DNA from: an uncultured Verrucomicrobiota bacterium
Lineage (GTDB): Bacteria > Verrucomicrobiota > Verrucomicrobiia > Limisphaerales > UBA1319
Direction of reading: 5' to 3'
Assembly: GCA_903845125.1 (NCBI GenBank)
Contig: CAIMWS010000416.1
Span: forward strand, 1 to 64,000
Length of the DNA stretch: 64,000 nt
Positions 26,120 to 34,343 of this stretch are shown piece by piece; within the stretch, counting starts at the first letter, position 1, and each line of letters begins with the position of its first letter. The position numbers were made by a program, and so were the translations under genes. The notes below the pieces were generated by a model that was not told the DNA's origin, searched no databases, and saw nothing but the letters and a program-made list of their open reading frames with translations.

Positions 26120-27430
26120 ATGAAACGTCGAAACTTCCTGAAAACGACCGCCGGCGCCACGCTCTGGCTGATGCAGGTGCCCATGCGCAGCGCGGAAACC
26201 GCCCGCCAGGCCGCCGAGGAGGACCTGTTGGGCCAGGCCGCCGAACGCATTGCAAAGCATCGCCAGGGAATGCTTTCGGTGCTGGTACAGGACCGGGCCG
26301 GCAAGCCGGTGCCGGAGGTGCAAATCCAGGTCCGGCAAATCCGGCATGATTTCCGGTTCGGCTGCAACTTCTTCAACTTTGACCGCCTGCGTGATCCTGA
26401 ATTGGAGGAGGCCTACCGGCGGCGTTTTGCCGCGATGTTCAACTTTTGCACGCTGGGATTTTATTGGGTGGCTTACGAGCGTCGGAAGGGAGCGCCGGAA
26501 TACGATCACACCGGGCGGGCGGCGGAATTTTGCCGGCGGCACGGCATTGTCTGCAAGGGGCATCCCCTGGTATGGGATTTCGCCGATCCGTCCTGGCTGC
26601 CGCAGGATATGGATGAAATCGAAAAACTGTCGCATGCCCGCGTGCGCGAAATAGTGGCCCGGTTCAAGGGCCGCATCGACCTTTGGGATGTGGTGAATGA
26701 GCCTACCCACCTGGGCCGTTTCAAGACCCGCACGGGGGAATGGGCGATGGCCCGTGGGGCGGTCCCCTATGTCCGGCAGCATCTCCAGATTGCCCGGGAG
26801 GCCAATCCCGCGGCCACGCTGCTGGTGAATGATTACCGCACCGACCCGCCCTATCACCAGATCCTTGAGGCCTTGCGCGAAGAAGGAAAGCCGCTCTTCG
26901 ATGCCATCGGCATCCAAAGCCACATGCATTCCGGCGGATGGCCGCTGGGGCGCATCTGGAAAACCTGCGATGCCTATGGTGATTTCCGGGTGCCCCTCCA
27001 TTTCACCGAGACCACCATTGTCAGTGGCCCGCGAAGGAACCAGGACCAATGGGGTTCCACCAACGCCGAGGGGGAACGAACCCAGGCCGAGTATGTGCCG
27101 AAATTTTACCAGATGCTTTTTGGCCATCCGGCGGTGGAGGCCATCACCTGGTGGGATTTCTCCGACCAAGGCGCGTGGCAGGGAGCGCCGGCGGGTTGGG
27201 TGCGCAAAGATATGTCGCCCAAACCGGTTTATGAGAAAATGGCCGCCCTGATCCAGGGCCAGTGGTGGACGCAGGCCAGCGGCCGCGCCGATGGTGCCGG
27301 CCGCTGGTCTGGCCGCGTGTTTTACGGCGGACACCAGGTCACGGTGCAATTGCCCGGCGGCGCTCAGCACACCCGGGATTTCGAACTGAAACGCGGCCAG
27401 TCCGGGACGATCTGTTTCCAAGTGGGCTGA
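26120..27430 (+). CDS. Secreted GH10 endo-1,4-beta-xylanase-like enzyme
   Basis: A 436-residue protein with a Tat-type leader (MKRRNFLKTTAGATLWL). The GH10 barrel is clear: FRFGCNFFNFD, CKGHPLVWDFADPSW, IDLWDVVNEP with acid/base Glu194, DAIGIQSHMHSGGWP, and LHFTET with nucleophile Glu297, then VEAITWWDFSDQGAWQG. A small domain of about 50 residues precedes the barrel and a short beta tail follows. GH10 enzymes cut the xylan backbone. Its context beside esterases, including a CE15-like one, fits glucuronoxylan degradation. Confidence 0.88.
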   Translation: MKRRNFLKTTAGATLWLMQVPMRSAETARQAAEEDLLGQAAERIAKHRQGMLSVLVQDRAGKPVPEVQIQVRQIRHDFRFGCNFFNFDRLRDPELEEAYRRRFAAMFNFCTLGFYWVAYERRKGAPEYDHTGRAAEFCRRHGIVCKGHPLVWDFADPSWLPQDMDEIEKLSHARVREIVARFKGRIDLWDVVNEPTHLGRFKTRTGEWAMARGAVPYVRQHLQIAREANPAATLLVNDYRTDPPYHQILEALREEGKPLFDAIGIQSHMHSGGWPLGRIWKTCDAYGDFRVPLHFTETTIVSGPRRNQDQWGSTNAEGERTQAEYVPKFYQMLFGHPAVEAITWWDFSDQGAWQGAPAGWVRKDMSPKPVYEKMAALIQGQWWTQASGRADGAGRWSGRVFYGGHQVTVQLPGGAQHTRDFELKRGQSGTICFQVG

Positions 27431-27504
27431 TTGCATCCCTGGCGCGATGGGATGGGAATCCGGATTGCGGGCGGGAAAGGATCACGGTAACCTGACTCCC
27501 ACGT

Positions 27505-28230
27505 ATGAATACAAAGATCCTTTGCTTGAGCCTGGCCGCTTTGGGTGCGGCCGGCCTTTGCCAACTGGCCCAGGCCGATTCCGTCCAGCAGGAAAAGGCT
27601 TTTGAAAAAACCATCAGCGTCAAAGTCCAGCTCAAATACCTGCTCTACCTGCCGCCTGGTTACCAGGATTCGGACCAGAAATGGCCGCTGGTGCTGTTCC
27701 TGCACGGTGCGGGGGAGACCGGCAGCGATCTGGCCAAAGTAAAGGTCCATGGCATCCCCAAGGTGGTGGAGGCGAAAAAGGATTTCCCGTTTGTGGCGGT
27801 TTCTCCCCAGGCGCCGGTTCGCGGATGGAATGTGGATACCTTGAATTCCCTGCTGGATGAAATCATCAGCCAGCACCGGATCGATCCGGACCGCGTTTAC
27901 CTTACTGGCTTGAGCATGGGCGGTTTCGGCACTTGGGCGCTGGCGGCGGCCCATCCGGAAAAATTCGCGGCCATCGTGCCGATTTGCGGCGGGGGCAATC
28001 CCGCCGATGCTCCGCGGTTGAAAAATCTCCCGACCTGGGTTTTCCACGGCGCCAAGGATGGCACCGTGCCCCTCCGGCAATCTGAAGTGATGGTCAATGC
28101 CCTCAAGGAAGCGGGCGGCAATGTGAAATTCACGGTTTACCCGGAAGCACAGCATGATAGCTGGACGGAAACCTACAATAATCCTGAATTATATAAATGG
28201 CTGCTCGCACAAAAACGAGTCAAACCTTGA
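27505..28230 (+). CDS. Secreted alpha/beta hydrolase (esterase/peptidase-like)
   Basis: A 241-residue protein with a Sec signal (LSLAALGAAGLCQLAQADS). The hydrolase core shows LVLFLHGAGETGSD (oxyanion region), LTGLSMGGFGTWALAA with nucleophile Ser137, VFHGAKDGTVP with the acid residue and AQHDSWTE with the catalytic His. The fold class includes phospholipase/carboxylesterase and feruloyl or acetyl esterases, so a carbohydrate esterase role is likely from context. It follows the GH10 gene by 74 bases on the same strand. Confidence 0.8.
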   Translation: MNTKILCLSLAALGAAGLCQLAQADSVQQEKAFEKTISVKVQLKYLLYLPPGYQDSDQKWPLVLFLHGAGETGSDLAKVKVHGIPKVVEAKKDFPFVAVSPQAPVRGWNVDTLNSLLDEIISQHRIDPDRVYLTGLSMGGFGTWALAAAHPEKFAAIVPICGGGNPADAPRLKNLPTWVFHGAKDGTVPLRQSEVMVNALKEAGGNVKFTVYPEAQHDSWTETYNNPELYKWLLAQKRVKP

Positions 28231-28307
28231 ACCCCACCATGGAGTTCCTCCGGATTTAGCTGAAAAATTCCTGACTTTTTAACCATCGGTTTTAGCTCTC
28301 ACGGTTT

Positions 28308-29546
28308 ATGAGGATCTGCCTGTGGATCATCCTTGGCACCGCCATCGCCCTGAACAACGGTTTCACCGACGAGCCGAAGTATCACGACAAAGACGTCATT
28401 TACGACGAAGCGCGAGTTCCGGCCTATGACTTGCCGCCTTTGCTGGTGTCCGCGGAGGGCAAGCCGATCACCACGGCCGATGAGTGGTTCCAGGTGCGCC
28501 GCCCCCAAATCATGTCGTTGTTTGGCAACCTGGTTTACGGGGTGGTGCCAGCGCCGGAATCTCCCCTTCGCACGACGTTTACCGTGTTGAAGACCCACCG
28601 GGAATTCATGAGCGGCCGTGCCACCCGCAAGGAAGTGCGCATCCGGTTCGAGAACGCCAAAGGCACGGCGGAGATGCTGGTGCTGGTGTTCTCACCCAAC
28701 GGTGTGCCAAAGCCCGCGCCCGCCTTCCTGCTGCAGAGCTTTGGCAACACGCGCGACACCGGCCACGATGCCGATCCCGACCGCCCGGGATACCTCCGCA
28801 ACGGGCTGCCCCTGGGCGAGTTCCTCCAGCGCGGTTTCGGGTTGGTGGTGGTGCATCAGGGGGATTTGGTCCGCCACAACGAGGTGGAGTTCCTCCAGGG
28901 CATCCATCCGCTCTTCTATCGCACCGGCCAGAGCTTTCCCAAGGCTTACGAATGGGGGGTGATCTCGGCCATCGCCTGGGGCGCCTCGCGGGCGATGGAT
29001 TACCTGGAAACCGACCCGGACCTGGACGCCCGGCGGGTGGCGATCATGGGGCATTCGAAGTGTGGCAAAGCGGCCTTGTGGGCGGCGGCCATGGACCAGC
29101 GGTTCGCGCTGGCCATCTCGGCGCAATCGGGCCATCCCGGGGCCGCTTTGAGCCGGCGGAAGTATGGGGAAACCCTCGAGAAGATGGTCACCCGGTTGCC
29201 CTACTGGTTGTGCCGCAACGCCGTGAAGTATGCCGGCAACGAGGACGATTTGCCGGTGGACCAGCACATGTTGCTGGCCTGCATCGCGCCACGGCCGGTC
29301 TATGTCATGAGCGGGGTGGATGACCAGTGGGCGGACGCGCGCGGGGAGTACCTTTCGGCCTACCATGCGAGCGAGGTGTATAAGCTGCTCGGGAAAAAGG
29401 GGCTCGCATCCGAGGCTTCGCCCCCGGTTGGCCAGGCGATCATAAAATCCGAGGTTGGCTATCACGTCCGGGAGGGAGGGCATTCCATCGAACCGTTCGA
29501 CTGGCTGAAGTTCATCGAATTTGCGGGTTACCACCTAAAGCCATGA
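28308..29546 (+). CDS. CE15-like glucuronoyl esterase
   Basis: A 412-residue secreted protein (leader MRICLWIILGTAIALNNG). The domain matches bacterial CE15 proteins: ITTADEWFQVRRPQIMSLFG, VAIMGHSKCGKAALWAAA with nucleophile Ser250, RFALAISAQSGHPGAAL and YHVREGGHSIEPFDW with catalytic His392. CE15 enzymes split the ester between lignin alcohols and 4-O-methyl-glucuronic acid on xylan. The usual HSR motif reads HSK here. The stop overlaps the next start by ATGA, so it is coupled to the alpha-galactosidase-like gene. Confidence 0.82.
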   Translation: MRICLWIILGTAIALNNGFTDEPKYHDKDVIYDEARVPAYDLPPLLVSAEGKPITTADEWFQVRRPQIMSLFGNLVYGVVPAPESPLRTTFTVLKTHREFMSGRATRKEVRIRFENAKGTAEMLVLVFSPNGVPKPAPAFLLQSFGNTRDTGHDADPDRPGYLRNGLPLGEFLQRGFGLVVVHQGDLVRHNEVEFLQGIHPLFYRTGQSFPKAYEWGVISAIAWGASRAMDYLETDPDLDARRVAIMGHSKCGKAALWAAAMDQRFALAISAQSGHPGAALSRRKYGETLEKMVTRLPYWLCRNAVKYAGNEDDLPVDQHMLLACIAPRPVYVMSGVDDQWADARGEYLSAYHASEVYKLLGKKGLASEASPPVGQAIIKSEVGYHVREGGHSIEPFDWLKFIEFAGYHLKP

Positions 29547-31777
29547 GCCAGATCCACAATGCCGCGCGAAACCTGGGCGGAGGCTTTTGCAGGAACACGC
29601 TCAAAAACGCCTTTGCGATTCTCCTCGCCGGCACTCCGGCGTTCCTTGCGATGGCCGGCACCGCCCGCGCTGCGGCCCCGGCCCTTTTCAAGCCGCCGCC
29701 CAATGCGCCGGCGGCTATCGAGTGGGAGGCCGGGACCGGGCATTTGTGCCTCCGATACCATGGGGGTGTGATCCTGGACGCCACAGTGCTGGCCGAGGAT
29801 GCAGCCGGGGGCGTATTGACCGGAGCTGGGATCAGGCTCGAGCCGGCGGAAACCAGTGGCGAAAAGGTGGAGCAACGCCTCAAGCTGGCCATGGCCAGGC
29901 CGGCGGAAGGCGCCAAGGTCGTCCTGCGCGGAACGGTCACCGGCAGCGAGGAGGCCTTTCCCGCCGAAACCAGCGGTGCCGCCCAGAAGCGATTCCCGCT
30001 GGTCCGCAACAGTGTCGGGCTCAGCCACAATCGGCGTAACCACGCGGTGTATGATCGCCACTGGGACTGGGTGCTCGCAGGCCCGGACGATGGAGCCACA
30101 CGCATCCTCCCGCAAACGGCCAGCCAGCAGGCCATCACCTTCGCCTGGGAGAGCCGCGGGGCCACCTTGGAGCTGGTCTTCCGGCCCCGGTATTACCAAA
30201 AGCACCGGGGGCTTGCGTTCTTCGAGCCGTGGACCTACCGGGTGTGGCGGGACACCGTCACTGGCTATTGCTCTTGGTGGCCTTACCGGGATGGCATCAG
30301 CCAGGCTGTCCTCGACTCATTGGTGGATGTGTTCGCGGCCAAGAAACTCCCTGACTTTGGCTACCAGTATCTCCAGCTCGATGCCGGCTATTGCGGGGGT
30401 GCCGGCGGGCCGCGGTCCTTCCTGGAATGGGACCCCAAGAAATTCCCGGGCGGCGCGGCGAACGCGATCACCAAGATCCGCTCGGGCGGCATGAAACCCG
30501 GCATCTGGGTCCATCGCGTTTACCGGTCATACGTGGATCGCGACCTGCCGGGCATTGGCAGGCAGCACCCGGAGTGGTTCGTGACCAAAGCGGACGGTTC
30601 CATTTATCAGGGCAGCTACGGGATTTGGACGCTGAACACCGGCAGCCCGGAGGCGGTGGCGGCCATGGTCCGTCCGCTCTTCCGCGAACTCAAGCGGCAG
30701 GATTGGGATTATGTGAAAATCGACGGCGCCGGCGATATGCTCCACTCCGACCGGGAAAAACCGGCGGCTGACCACTTCCAGCGGATCGGCTCGACTCCGG
30801 AACAGTCGCTGCGCGAGTGGGACCGGGTGGCCCGGGAGGAACTCGGAACGAACATCTTTATCCTCACCTGCTGGGGCGTGGGGCCGGGCCGCGCCTCAAT
30901 CGGGCTGGCCGATGGTTGCCGCCTCGGCAGCGACGGATTCCAATGGGACACCCTGGTGGCGAACAGCTCGCTCAACGGTGTGGTGTGGCGCGGCGACCCG
31001 GACCATTGCGACATCCTACCCGGGACGAAAGGCGGGCGGGCCACGGCGAAGATCTTTGGCGCTGAAAAGGCGATCGTCGATACCGTTCAACGGCCCTGCG
31101 TGGTGGCCATGGCCGGGAGCATGCTGCTGGTCAGCGACAAGGCGGAGATATACCAGGACGACGCCAGCCTCGAGGGCATGAAGCGGAGCGCGCCGGTGCT
31201 CTTCACGGTCCCCGGGCAGCTCTACGATGGCGGCGGCAACGGCGCCTGGTGGCTGCAGGAGATTGACCGGCCCTTTGAACACTGGTCCGTGCTGGCCCGG
31301 TTCAATTGGAGCGGGAAGGGCGCGCCGGAAACGGAGGTGAAGTTTGCGGACCTCGGATTGGAGGACGGCCGCGAATACGTGGTGTTCGAGTTTTGGACGC
31401 AGGCTTTCCTGGGCAAGTCCCGGGGCGCCTTCCGAGCCCCGGCGCAAAACACCAACGCGGCTCCCCAAGTCTTCGCCATCCGCGCGGCGCGCTCGCATCC
31501 GTGGGTCATCTCGACCACGCGGCACATTTCGCAGGGCGGCGTCAGCCTGCTCGACGAGCGCTGGGACGCGGGCAGCCTGACCCTCTCGGGCCGGAGCGCG
31601 GTGGTGGCCGGCGATCCGTATATGCTCACCGTGCATCTGCCAGATGGCTTCCAAATCAAGCAGGCCACCTTCGCGGGCGAGAAGGCGGAAACCGTAAGTC
31701 AGCCGGCAACCGCCACGATCCGCATCTTGCCCGCTGCCTCCCGGACCTTGGAATGGAAAATGTTTTTTGGCAAATGA
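29543..31777 (+). CDS. Clan GH-D-like alpha-galactosidase (GH27/36 type)
   Basis: A 744-residue secreted protein. After a signal (LLAGTPAFLAMAGTARAAAP) comes a beta domain, then a TIM barrel with YQYLQLDAGYCGG, MKPGIWVHRVYRSY, WDYVKIDGAGD (likely nucleophile Asp394) and LADGCRLGSDGFQW (likely acid/base Asp464). These are the positions used in GH27/GH36-type retaining alpha-galactosidases. A C-terminal beta domain follows. Alpha-galactosidase activity is the best guess, but the precise family is uncertain. Both ends overlap neighbouring genes by ATGA. Confidence 0.75.
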   Translation: MSQIHNAARNLGGGFCRNTLKNAFAILLAGTPAFLAMAGTARAAAPALFKPPPNAPAAIEWEAGTGHLCLRYHGGVILDATVLAEDAAGGVLTGAGIRLEPAETSGEKVEQRLKLAMARPAEGAKVVLRGTVTGSEEAFPAETSGAAQKRFPLVRNSVGLSHNRRNHAVYDRHWDWVLAGPDDGATRILPQTASQQAITFAWESRGATLELVFRPRYYQKHRGLAFFEPWTYRVWRDTVTGYCSWWPYRDGISQAVLDSLVDVFAAKKLPDFGYQYLQLDAGYCGGAGGPRSFLEWDPKKFPGGAANAITKIRSGGMKPGIWVHRVYRSYVDRDLPGIGRQHPEWFVTKADGSIYQGSYGIWTLNTGSPEAVAAMVRPLFRELKRQDWDYVKIDGAGDMLHSDREKPAADHFQRIGSTPEQSLREWDRVAREELGTNIFILTCWGVGPGRASIGLADGCRLGSDGFQWDTLVANSSLNGVVWRGDPDHCDILPGTKGGRATAKIFGAEKAIVDTVQRPCVVAMAGSMLLVSDKAEIYQDDASLEGMKRSAPVLFTVPGQLYDGGGNGAWWLQEIDRPFEHWSVLARFNWSGKGAPETEVKFADLGLEDGREYVVFEFWTQAFLGKSRGAFRAPAQNTNAAPQVFAIRAARSHPWVISTTRHISQGGVSLLDERWDAGSLTLSGRSAVVAGDPYMLTVHLPDGFQIKQATFAGEKAETVSQPATATIRILPAASRTLEWKMFFGK

Positions 31778-32379
31778 GCCGGCCAATCCCCGCCAGGTTT
31801 GAAGAGGAGCTTTGGGAATTCCAGTATGTTAGGAAAATAGTAAAAACAGCTCGCTGGATCGGCGCAACTTGGTTGAGCCTGGCTTTGACCACCGGACTGG
31901 GAGCCGGGGTAACGGCTGGTAAACCTGGCCCATACGGCAAAGAGGCGCTGGAGCCGGCGTCCCAACGCGCCGCGCAGAAACCAGCCTCCAGGGGAGCCGG
32001 AAACTTCCTCACTCTCCATGCGGACAATCCCCGCTACTTGTTCTGGTGCGGCAAGCCGGCCATGGATTCGGCCATCGCCGCCTCCTCCATCCGCAGGCCT
32101 GAATCATCCACCCCCGCGCCGCCTGATCGGAATCCAGTGTTCGATGGCGTGGCGGATCCGGTGCTGATTTGGAATCCCCAAAGCCAGGCATGGTGGATGG
32201 TTTGCGCGCCATCCCGGACCGCGCTCAATCTGCGCGGCAGGGCTTGGCTGCATGGCCCCGGGATCGGTGTGGTTGCTTCCCACTGTGGGAAACTCCCCTG
32301 TGGCCTGGGCAAATCCTTCCGCAGCCTGTTGCTGCGGCCCGGAAGCCCGGAAACAAAAAGGAAAGGAACTGAACAATGA
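31774..32379 (+). pseudogene. Truncated beta-propeller glycosidase
   Basis: A 201-codon frame starting at an ATG that overlaps the previous stop. The start has a membrane or signal segment (IGATWLSLALTTGLGAGVTAG), and DGVADPVLIWNPQSQAWWMV then resembles the first blade of GH43-like five-bladed propeller glycosidases. After GPGIGVVASH the similarity collapses into an unrelated tail, and the remaining blades are absent. It therefore looks like an enzyme truncated by deletion. However, the stop overlaps the next start by ATGA, so translation through it may still matter for the GH110 gene. Confidence 0.55.
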
Positions 32380-34220
32380 GACCGAATGGTGCAAACACGT
32401 TTTGGGTTGGGGTCAGCCTGGCAAGCCTGGCTCTGGCTTGGCAATCCAGCCGCGCTGCCGAGGTGCGGGTGACGGATTTTGGGGCGAAACCGGAAAGCCG
32501 GCGGAACGCCGTGGCCGCTGTGCAAAAGGCGCTGGAGGCCTGCCGGAAGCTCGAGCACCCGGTCCTGGTTTTCCCGCCAGGGCGTTATGATTTCTGGCCC
32601 CAAGGCTGCGTCGAGAAGGATTACTTCGAGTCCAACACGACCGCCAACAATCCCAAGCGCTTGGGGATTTTCCTGGAGAACATCCATGGCCTGACGGTTG
32701 ACTGCGGAGGCTCCACCTTGGTCTTCCACGATCGGATGCAGCCGTTCACGCTGGACCATTGCACCGGGATTGGGATCCGCAACGGGGCCATCGACTGGGA
32801 CATTCCTCTCACCGCGGAGGCTACGGTGGAGGCGGTCACCGGAGACTACCTCGATTTGCGGATTGACGACCGGCAGTTCCCCTACGTGATGGAGGGTGGG
32901 AAGTTGGTTTTTGTTGGCGAGGGATGGAAAAGCCGCTGGTGGGATGCGATGGAGTTTGACGGAAAGACGCTCCGCGTTGTGCCTGGCACCGGGGATAACG
33001 GATGCCTGGGGCAGGGGTGGAGGCAGTATCGCGCCGAGGAATTGGAGAAGGGGCGGATCCGGCTCCACCACCGGTTTGACCGGCGGCCCGCCGTCGGCAG
33101 CGTTCTCGTGCTGCGGCACAGTGAACGCGACCACGCCGGCCTGTTTGTCACTGATAGCAAGGACATCACCATCGAAAATGTGAGCCTGCATCACTGCGCC
33201 GGGCTGGGATTCCTGGCCCAGTATTCCGAAAACGTGACCCTGCGGCGCTACCAGGTGGTCCCTTCGCCCCGCCGGAAAGTCTTGTCGGGCCACGATGACG
33301 GGGTGCAGATCTCCAACTGCCGCGGCCTGATCCTGGTGGAGGAGTGTCGATTCCATGGTTTGATGGACGATCCGATCAATGTCCATGGCACCAGCGTGCG
33401 CATTCTCGCCCGGTTGGCGCCGGATCGCCTGCTGTGCAAGTTCATGCACGATCAATCCACCGGAATGACCTGGGGCAGGCCCGGCGACCGGATCGCTTTC
33501 CTGGACCACAACACCATGCGGACGGTGGGGCAGGGGATCTGCTCCAAGTATGAGGCGAAAGACCGCGATACCTTCGAGGTTTGCCTCACTGAACCTGTCC
33601 CGGCGGAAATCCAGCCCAGCGATGCCTTGGAGAACCTGACCTGGTCCCCCAGCGTGACCATCCGCGGGTGTCATTTTGCCTCCAACCGGGCCCGTGGAGT
33701 TCTGATCTCGACCCCCGGCCGGGTGGTGATTGAAAATAACCGTTTCGAATCGAGCGGCTCGGCCATTTTAATTGCGGGCGACGCGAATAATTGGTTTGAG
33801 TCCGGGGCAGTCACGGAGGTGGCCATCCGGCGGAATGTCTTTGAGGCGCCCTGCCTCACTTCCATGTACCAATTCTGCGAGGGCATCATCAGCATTGATC
33901 CGGAAATACCCAAACTGGACCCCGCTTATCCTTTCCACCGGAATATCCGGATCGAAGACAACGAGTTCCACCCGTTCGACTTCCCGGTGCTCTACGCCAA
34001 GTCAGTCGATGGGTTGACGTTTTCGAACAACCGATTGATACGCAGCCATGACTTTGCGCCTTTTCATGGCCGGCACGCGACGCTAACTCTGGAGGCCTGC
34101 CGCGGCATCGTCATCGCCGGGAATCAATTTGAGGGGGATGTCCTGGGCAGGAATATTGTCCTCAAGGAGACCGCTGAAAAGGAAGTGCGGATTGGCCCCG
34201 GCCAGGCTTGGCTGCATTGA
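32376..34220 (+). CDS. GH110-like alpha-1,3-galactosidase
   Basis: A 614-residue secreted beta-helix enzyme. The opening VRVTDFGAKPESRRNAVAAV, LVFPPGRYDFWPQG, the following LTVDCGGSTLVFHDRMQPF and LSGHDDGVQISNCRG, then DDPINVHGTSVRI, match GH110, whose members remove terminal alpha-1,3-linked galactose (for example blood group B or algal galactans). Right-handed beta-helix repeats fill the C-terminal half (VRGVLISTPGRVVIENNRFE-like units). AAGGAA lies before the ATG. This is one of several galactose-active genes in this run. Confidence 0.85.
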   Translation: MRPNGANTFWVGVSLASLALAWQSSRAAEVRVTDFGAKPESRRNAVAAVQKALEACRKLEHPVLVFPPGRYDFWPQGCVEKDYFESNTTANNPKRLGIFLENIHGLTVDCGGSTLVFHDRMQPFTLDHCTGIGIRNGAIDWDIPLTAEATVEAVTGDYLDLRIDDRQFPYVMEGGKLVFVGEGWKSRWWDAMEFDGKTLRVVPGTGDNGCLGQGWRQYRAEELEKGRIRLHHRFDRRPAVGSVLVLRHSERDHAGLFVTDSKDITIENVSLHHCAGLGFLAQYSENVTLRRYQVVPSPRRKVLSGHDDGVQISNCRGLILVEECRFHGLMDDPINVHGTSVRILARLAPDRLLCKFMHDQSTGMTWGRPGDRIAFLDHNTMRTVGQGICSKYEAKDRDTFEVCLTEPVPAEIQPSDALENLTWSPSVTIRGCHFASNRARGVLISTPGRVVIENNRFESSGSAILIAGDANNWFESGAVTEVAIRRNVFEAPCLTSMYQFCEGIISIDPEIPKLDPAYPFHRNIRIEDNEFHPFDFPVLYAKSVDGLTFSNNRLIRSHDFAPFHGRHATLTLEACRGIVIAGNQFEGDVLGRNIVLKETAEKEVRIGPGQAWLH

Positions 34221-34343
34221 GTGATCGGGGAATATTTCCGAAACGGTCCCCAGGCTCGTCCGCGTCCGCCCGCGGATTGATCGGTGGCCTGCAGCAGAAC
34301 ATTGAATCGATGACCGGTTATCGGGTAAAATGGAGCGAGATTT

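Noticed and set aside
25154-27436. A 760-codon minus-strand frame over murI and the GH10 gene
   Set aside because: The plus strand holds two clear families with catalytic motifs, so the long antisense frame is a GC-rich artefact.
32034-33674. A 546-codon minus-strand frame
   Set aside because: It is antisense to the GH110 gene, which has strong family motifs.
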